Source: Trichoderma breve (lineage: Eukaryota > Ascomycota > Sordariomycetes > Hypocreales > Hypocreaceae). From it: 64,000 bases of DNA. The position numbers were made by a program, and so were the translations under genes. Location: positions 1,116,001 through 1,180,000 of the forward strand of contig NC_079234.1 in the NCBI RefSeq assembly GCF_028502605.1. Direction: 5' to 3'. This document shows positions 57,288 through 64,000 of the stretch, in pieces (the first letter of the stretch is position 1; each line of letters opens with the position of its first letter). Under the pieces are notes generated by a model. It worked only from the letters and a program-made list of their open reading frames with translations. It made no database searches and had not been told where the DNA came from.

Positions 57288-60144
57288 CTTCTCCAACAAA
57301 AGCGCGACTCACAGCGCCCTCAATTACGTGAAATCTCGGCGATGGGTTCTAGCGGTCATGCAGTGACGAGCGGTCTGTTTGTCTTGTTGGTGATGGAGTC
57401 TCGCCTGGTGTTGTTCTTCAGCTCTCGGTGAGCTCACCAGGGCTCATGCCTGAGGGGCCCGGAACCGTGCTACACCCCTCTCTTCTCCCGCCCTTCCTCC
57501 TTTCGTGGCGGGCCGTACAAATGACGAGATGCAGTATGGGGGATGGATGATGCTATTCGCGGGTGAGGACCTCGGGAGTCGCCAAAACCAGATGGGGGTC
57601 TCGGGAGTCGCCGACAAGCAGATGAGGCAAATCGCCCCTCTTGTAAAATTGCTCCAGATGCCACGTAGATGCCACAGCAAACGAGTCTCGATGCACAAAC
57701 AAGCCGTTCAGAACAAGAGAATCGCAGTCCCTTTTGATCGTCGTCCACTTGATGCCTTTCTTCGCTGCTGCTTGTTCAAGCAAAAGACAGACCCGCACAA
57801 GCAGAAAAGCGCTCTCCAGGCACGGCAACTCGTCACCAGATATAAATATCCATATAGAACCCCCCTCTTTCTTCAATGAGGAAAAAAGAGAATTGATATA
57901 AATGAAAAAATGAATAAAAAATAAATAAAAGGCCAACCTGTCACAGACTCAGGTAAGAATCAAAAAATAAAATAAAAATAAAAAATGCCCCGTTCGTCTA
58001 AAATTATTCTGTTGCCTGATGATGGCTTGCACTTGTTTTTTTTCTCCCCTGGTTTGGCTCTCTCAAGGCTGCCTCAGCTGGACCTTGTTCCCGCAGGTTT
58101 TCCGCAGGTATCGCCTCGTTTCTCTTCCGTCTGGGGTCTAGCGCTGGCACGTGACTGTCTTGCTTACGTAGACGCTCAACTCGTGGCAGCTTTTCCCCAG
58201 AGCCTCATTCTGACAGGTCCCCGGTTTTCTCCCATTCTTCTGGTGCACTGCTACGGAGTTACACGCTGCGTGATGGAGTACGTACTTGTACACCGCAATC
58301 GCAAAGGTGATGCATGTACCCAACCTTATCCCTTGTACAGCTACAGTTACCTGCCCCATCATCGTTGCCGGACTCCAATGGCCTGACAGATCAATGATAT
58401 CCTCCCAACCCCAAAGAAGAAATAATCATAATTAAAAATGATAAAGAAGAGAAAAGAGACGACGTGGCACAGCACACCCCCAGCCAGGGTTCCCATAAGG
58501 CTGCCAGATTTCGCTGCGGATCCCCCCCCAAAGGTACTCGTAACACCGCCAATACCGTTACCGGTACACACCATCTCGCTCTGCCTTGCGCCCAAAATGC
58601 CCATCGCTCCGCTGCTTATACAAACCGCCCCCCTCTCCCCTTTCAATCTCGTTCTCGTAAGCCAGGCAACAACAACATTGAAAGTCAGGTAGCCAGATAG
58701 GTAGAGTAAACCCGCAAACTCCCAGGCATCTATCTAAACAAATCCGCATTCCTACGCTCCTTATCAAAAAAAAAAAAAAAAAAAGGGATCCTACGAATAA
58801 CGCTTAGTATCAAGAGAGAAAAATCAAGTCAGACGGACACAAGAGATGCATCTGGCTACCGCTTACTCTCGCCATGCAAGAACATGCATCGCCGCGCCCC
58901 TCAATATGCACAAGCAGTCCCACTTCGCAATCCCTACAAGTGCACACGACGAACTGTTTGATATGTAAGATACGGTAATGGTACGGAGTACTGGTAAAAA
59001 ACTGGGAGCAGCCTTGGACCGTTCAGGCAGCAAGATACAGCCACGAAAATGTACAGTGTAAGCCGAGCGTGATTCTTGCATATAGTGGTGGTGCTCTTGT
59101 CCTACTCAGTGCTCTTATATCCGGTCAACGATTTAAATCATGCAATAAGGACAGAGAGAGTATTGAATAAAAGAAAAGGAAGAAAAAGGAGATATATAAT
59201 ATAAAAAAAGAATAAATTATGCTTCATTGCTTTTTACAAATTGTGAGGGGTGTTTTAACACAAAAGAACACAGACAGATACATAAAAAAACTCCTGTCTC
59301 CATGCGCCCTCACAAATTCTGTCTCTGGGCAGACGACTACTATTGATTGTGCAAGTAAAAGTATCGAAAAAACGACCGTAAAATATCCAACCACGACAAG
59401 AAAGAAAAACGCCTCGACTCCGTCCCAAATCTCCGTCTCCTTCTTCTGCTTCTTCTTATTCCTCCTCTTCAGCTTCTTGGTATAAAGGAAACAAAATTGT
59501 TTAACAAAGGAAAAAAAAAGTTGGTGTACTATGTGAGGTATATTTTGCTTCAAGCAAGGCGAGGGCCAATGCTCGCCCTTCTTATTTTCGGTCTATACGG
59601 GGTATTTCGGTGTGCCATGAGATGAGTTGCTCAAAATGTTCAATATTGAAGAAAACGAAGCGAAAAAGCGAATCGAAATCCAAAAAAGTAAATCAAAAGG
59701 CTGCCTCGAGCTCTGGTCTCGATTTTTGTATGTCGAAGGCCCCTCGAGGGTGATATATGGTACGGTACGCTCTTTGTGGTAGTAGTAATAAGTAGTAGTA
59801 GTATGTGTGTGTGTTTGTGCCAGCCGAGATACGCAGAATAAACCAAAACGAGTTTTTATACCCCAATCGAAAGAAGATGTGAAAAAAATAAAATGTCGAA
59901 AAAATAATGATATGATGGTCGACCCGGCGACTCATGATTCAAGGAGCGAGGAAATATGTGCCGCAAACCAACACCAAAACACCATTTATCATGCGAAGAA
60001 AAAAAAATAGTACACGCCATATTAATAAACAAAAAACAACTTTTTTGCCTCACCACTCAACAGTGACATGTCCGAGAGAAGGGGGGGGGGAAGGACAAAA
60101 GAGACTCCACCGAGGAAAATATTAATGACGTCTCCTTTTCTCCT
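57288..60144. other. Intergenic region, no gene seen
   Basis: About 2.9 kb between the Hsp70-like gene start and the kinase stop codon. It holds a 19-A run at 58766-58784 and other A-rich stretches, the Hsp70 promoter near 57.3-57.5 kb and the kinase 3' UTR near 60.1 kb. Frames below 135 codons show no features. Confidence 0.55.
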
Positions 60145-62500
60145 TTAGATACGGTTTCCGGCGGCCCAGATGCTGGCAGAGGCCGAGGCGCTCCATTCAC
60201 CACCCTCGTATGGCGGGGTGGGCCACTTGTACTGGTTGGCCGTCTTCTTGCTGAGATCCAGGGGCTTGGGCGCCAGAGCTTCAGCGCCGTCGGCGTAGAG
60301 CAGCTGGTTGCTGTTGGCAGACGGTGACGGGCTAGGGTACGGCTGCGAAGTCGACAGGCCCAGGTTGCTCGCCGACTGTCGCAGCGACTGGGCGTTTCCC
60401 TCTAGGCGCTTCATGGCCTTTTGCGTCGAGGTGAGGACCTCATCGAGCAGCTCGTCTTCTTCGGCCGGTGCCTCGTACTGCTGAACACCCTGCACTGCCT
60501 GGGCACGTCGGGTACGGCTCGAGACGGGACCGTTTCTGGCGGCGCCAATCAGGTTGTCGACGGATCGGGGCTGCTGGTAGGGCAGCGAGTGGTGACGCTT
60601 GAGCTTCCCGGCCGCGGCAAGTTGATGCGATTGAGGCACGGGAGCGCGTGGCTCAGAACCTTGAACATCGCTGAGAGTCTTATCCAGAGACTCGTACTCG
60701 GCCTTGGGAATGGGGCCCACTTGCTGGTCGACAATCATGGAAGACCGGTTGCTGTTCCAGGGTCCGCATCCGACCTGTGCCTCCATATCGTCGTACGCTG
60801 GCGAAACGGGGGTTTGGTGGCGGCCGGAGAAGCGCCTGGCACGCTTCCGAAGGTGAGAGAAGAAGCTCTCCTTGTGGGCGCTGGGAGGGGACGCAAGGCC
60901 CGTCTGTCCGTTAAGAGCACGCTCGGCCTGGGCACGGTGCATCTCGGTATAGTTGTTGCTGCTGGAGTTGACGGAGAGCTGTCGGCCCAACTTCTTGCTC
61001 TTGTCCTGGCTGTCGGCGTTGCTGTTGGCACGCGCCGTCACAGCGTCAGACAGGGGAGAAATGGGCTTGATGGAGGGCAGAATCGGCATCGGCGCAACGC
61101 CAGAGAGGCCGTTGGCCCACGTACTCCGCTTGGCCTTGGGCTGCTGCTTGGTGGTGGAAACGTCAACGGTGCTGGAGGTCTGGACAGGCGAGGGCTGAGC
61201 AGGGGCCACGACAATGGTTTCGGGAATGTCGCTGCGGCCGATGAGAGACTTGCGGAACCACGACTGCTTGGAGACGGAGTTTGAGGGGGCCAGGCCCTCC
61301 TTGGAGTGGCGGCTAATGTCTGACTGCTTGCGACCCAAGATCTTGGAGGCAGACGACTTGGGCCTCGACGGGTCCGTAGCGTCTGCAAAGTATTCGTGGT
61401 TCAGAGACTGAGTGGACGTAGGACGGTTCTTGGGATCCCACATCAGGCACCAGGTGACAAAGTGGCTCAGAGCAGGCGGCCACTGGGGGGATTGCAGGAT
61501 GGTGTCCATTGCGTGAGGAGCCATCTTGGGAAAGGAGAAGCCCAGCTTGGAGGCCAATCTAGTGCCCTCGCGCCACTCGCCGCCTCCCACGCGAGCACCG
61601 GCCTTGTTGTACCAGTTTCCGGGGCTGCCCATGATCTCGCATACTCTCCACACCTGGTCGACCTCGTTTCCACCGGGGAAGAGGGGCTTGAGTGTGGCAA
61701 TCTCGACGGCCATGGCGCCGACGGCCCAGATGTCGACAGGAGCCGAGTACTCACCGGCGCGCAGAAGCACCTCGGGCGCGCGGTACCACCTGGTGGACAC
61801 ATAGGTGGTGTAGGGCAGCTTGGAGTGAGTCTCACGGGCGAGACCAAAGTCGGCCAGCTTGACGGTGTAGGTGGGAGGGGTCGATGGCGGTGTAACCAGG
61901 GCAGAGTATCGTCGGAAGGAGTTTGAGGTGTCCTGGTGGGCCGAGGTGGAAACGAGAATGTTCTCGGGCTTGATGTCGCGGTGGAAGAAGTTGTGGGAGT
62001 GGATGTGCTCAAGACCCTGCATGATCTGGAACAAGATGCTCTTGACACTTGCGTTGTCGAGGTACTTGTGGTCCCTGGCCTTCATCAGCTGGTACAGGTT
62101 GCCCTCCATGTACTCCATGGCGATGTGTAGCTTCTTGGTGAAGGGATCTAGGAAGATGTCGAGAGCGGGGACGAGATGAGGGTGAGGCGGCAGGGTTCGC
62201 AGGAAGACGACTTCTCGGAGCTCCAGGCAGGGCGCCAGAGACTCGAACGTCTTCTTCATCGACTTGATGGCCACCTAGATAGGATGCGTTAGCAATGGGG
62301 ATCCAGGCCGAGGTTGGTATGCTGAGCTGTCTTACAAGAGTGCCTCGACGGGCGACGGCGGCACCCGCTGTTCGAGTTCGAGCCAGGACAACGCTACCGA
62401 AGCTTCCGTCTCCGATCTCCTTGACGACCTCGAAGCGGTCTTCGAGCGCCATGTTGCCGTGAGGCTGTTGCCGCAGCGTCATTTCTGTTGTGGCCGTCAT
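60145..62500 (-). CDS. ime2: Ime2/RCK-type serine/threonine protein kinase
   Basis: Two exons (62500..62336 and 62274..60145; 61-bp intron) encode 764 residues. The kinase domain covers about 20-350: glycine loop EIGDGSFGSV, VAIKSM (catalytic Lys), HRDIKPEN, DFGLARE, and the activation segment TTY-VSTRWYRAPEVLL with the TxY motif of Ime2/MAK kinases. The intron falls just before VAIK. A long disordered tail rich in Ser, Pro and basic residues holds many SP sites and KRRARRFSGR-like patches. Fungal Ime2 orthologues (N. crassa IME-2, U. maydis Crk1) control meiosis or sexual and asexual development and light-dependent programmes. The ATG at 62500 gives MTATTEMTL; a second in-frame ATG follows shortly. 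More than 1.4 kb of gene-free upstream DNA suggests a complex promoter and long leader. Confidence 0.93.
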
Positions 62501-64000
62501 GGTGTATGGTTGACGGCTGAGAGTGCTGGCGCTGGCGCTATCAATGAAGTTGCAAAGGCAGCTTCAATAACGGTCCAAGAATTGGACGGAGATGAGGGAG
62601 GCCAGTCGAATGCTTTAAACAGAAAAGCAAAAGAAAGAAAAGAAAATCGACAGGCAAAAAAGAACAACACCTATTGGCCCGCAAGAGATGAGCTCTGTCG
62701 CAGAGCTGCTGATCGTTTATCGTGGCATTCAGGTAGGGCAAAGGGGGAGAAGAGAGCTTGAGGTTGCTGCAGTTTGTCGTCGGGCAGGAGGGTTGGTTTT
62801 GGTGAGGTTGAGGTTGATGGAGCGGGTCGCTTACACAGACGGATGAGAAGAATCGAGATCGTGAAAATCCAAAAAAGATGGAGGAGAAAAGGCCGAAAGG
62901 AGGTCAGTGTAAGGAGTGACTGAAGTGAGGATTGATTTCAAAGTGGATAGGCTTGGAGGTTATGAAAAAGGGGAGCTCTCAAAATGTCAACGGCCCAGGG
63001 GGGGTTGGTCCAGTACTCGTAGGTACTTTCTGGCACTACAGGACTCCCAACAGTGGCTAGACCCAGCTGATCGCGGAGGGATCCTGGGACCCGGACCGCT
63101 AAATTAGTATTAGTTGGGCCTGTCTGGATTGAGTGGGAGGAGCCCGCTTCGGCTTGGCAAATACGAAATGGAAGAGATGAGATTTGATGGGATGTGAAGA
63201 TGAGATGAGTGCTAAGTAAGAGTAGAGAGGACCGTAGTGTAGGTACTGTAGCAGGTGAGAGTGGCTAAGAGCAATTTGGGGCGAGAGATGATGATGCGGT
63301 TGGTGAGATGAAATGAATGACCTGCGAGTTGACGACGGAGAGAGACGACCAAAGCAGAGCAGTGGAGCGTGAACAGAATGACAGGGTTCCTTTTTTTTTT
63401 TTTCTCTCTTCTCTCTCGCGGGGAGGCGGTCGAGGTTGGACGATTGATTGAGCGTCGTCGAACGGTGCAATATTTGGGCCAGTCGCAGGCCGTGGGTAAC
63501 CAGCACTGTACCAGAACGAGAACCAGAACCAGTCGACAAGCAGCAGGCCTGGGCAGAAGCGCGGCAGTCAGCCAGCCAGCCCAGTGCATTTCCAGACCAT
63601 TTGGTGTTTAGCCGGGGTTGAAAAGGCGCGTGTCGCAGACGAGCCAAAGAATGAGCAGCGGCAGAAACAGGGTGCCAACAGGGGGCTGGACGTCTTGTCT
63701 GTCGACTTGCACGCACTGCTGTGTGAGTGTGAATCTGGTGTGTACTGCACGCATGTTCACGGTCCGTGCATTTGTTTCTTTCTTTCTTTTTTTTTTTTGC
63801 TTTTCTTTTCCCGTTATTTTTTTTTTTTCTTTCCTTTTTTTGTGACTTGTATCATAAACGAGCTACTAGTAGTATTGGTCGGTTGCATTGAATTCAGCTG
63901 TTCAACCGTCGCGCACAAACGCGCATCGTTGAATCCATCCAGCTCAACCTCAGCTCAGCAGGTTGGCACCCGTAATACAACGCAACACACCTGTACTTGT
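62501..64000. other. Upstream region of ime2 to window end
   Basis: No gene I can support. On the kinase (minus) strand this region is C/T-rich, with many CATCTCATC-type repeats near 63.15-63.3 kb. A T run lies at about 63391-63404, and more T runs at about 63.79-63.84 kb. A 205-codon minus-strand frame at 63716..63099 is low-complexity and is read as translated leader. A gene could begin beyond the window. Confidence 0.5.

Noticed and set aside
60421..61284. 287-codon plus-strand frame opposite the Ime2-like kinase
   Set aside because: Shadow of the Ser/Pro-rich kinase tail with no family features.
63099..63716. 205-codon minus-strand frame upstream of ime2
   Set aside because: Composition (Ser, His, Arg, Pro strings) matches a translated pyrimidine-rich leader, and it has no domain or splice context.

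Overview
The window is nuclear DNA from a filamentous ascomycete, most likely Hypocreales and plausibly Trichoderma. The evidence is short spliceosomal introns (about 50-120 bp, GTRAGT donors, CTRAC-like branch sites), tRNA genes with introns, long pyrimidine-rich leaders, a GPI-tailed Cel5B-type GH5 endoglucanase, an F1/T1-type secreted ribonuclease, and a large NLR (NACHT) protein. The genus is an inference; no rRNA or marker gene is present. I rebuilt splice junctions by hand from donor, acceptor and codon phase. Each multi-exon model sums to a whole number of codons.

Layout. 0-3.3 kb: three tRNA genes (Ser-AGA, Pro-UGG and Ala-UGC, the last two with introns) and a secreted guanyl-specific RNase. 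4-10.2 kb: GH5 endoglucanase, a serine beta-lactamase-fold hydrolase, and a DUF4743/Nudix protein of the oxidised-thiamine type, followed by a perfect 25-bp-stem hairpin. 12.4-22.6 kb: housekeeping genes, namely a double-bromodomain BET protein, a Utp12-domain ribosome-biogenesis protein, and an unrecognised 678-residue protein with a duplicated RRRF motif. 22.6-29.6 kb: about 7 kb without a gene I can support, between two divergent genes. 29.6-33.8 kb: an unrecognised 1,406-residue low-complexity protein.

34.8-42.7 kb is the accessory part. It holds a seven-exon, 1,451-residue NLR: membrane anchor, RRM-like module, SesB-type alpha/beta hydrolase, NACHT, then about 14 ankyrin-like units of about 30 residues. 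About 1 kb away, divergently transcribed, lies a DUF7708/STAND-like gene that appears broken by one frameshift and one in-frame TAA. It contains a GC-AG intron. The pair resembles fungal allorecognition/innate-immunity loci and is the most interesting content here.

44.2-57.3 kb: an amino-acid permease, a SET-domain lysine methyltransferase, a 14-TM MFS transporter convergent with a Zn2Cys6 regulator, and an atypical Hsp70-like ATPase. 60.1-62.5 kb: an Ime2-type protein kinase with a long gene-free upstream region. Functions are assigned from motifs seen in translated exons and from family knowledge; no database search was possible.
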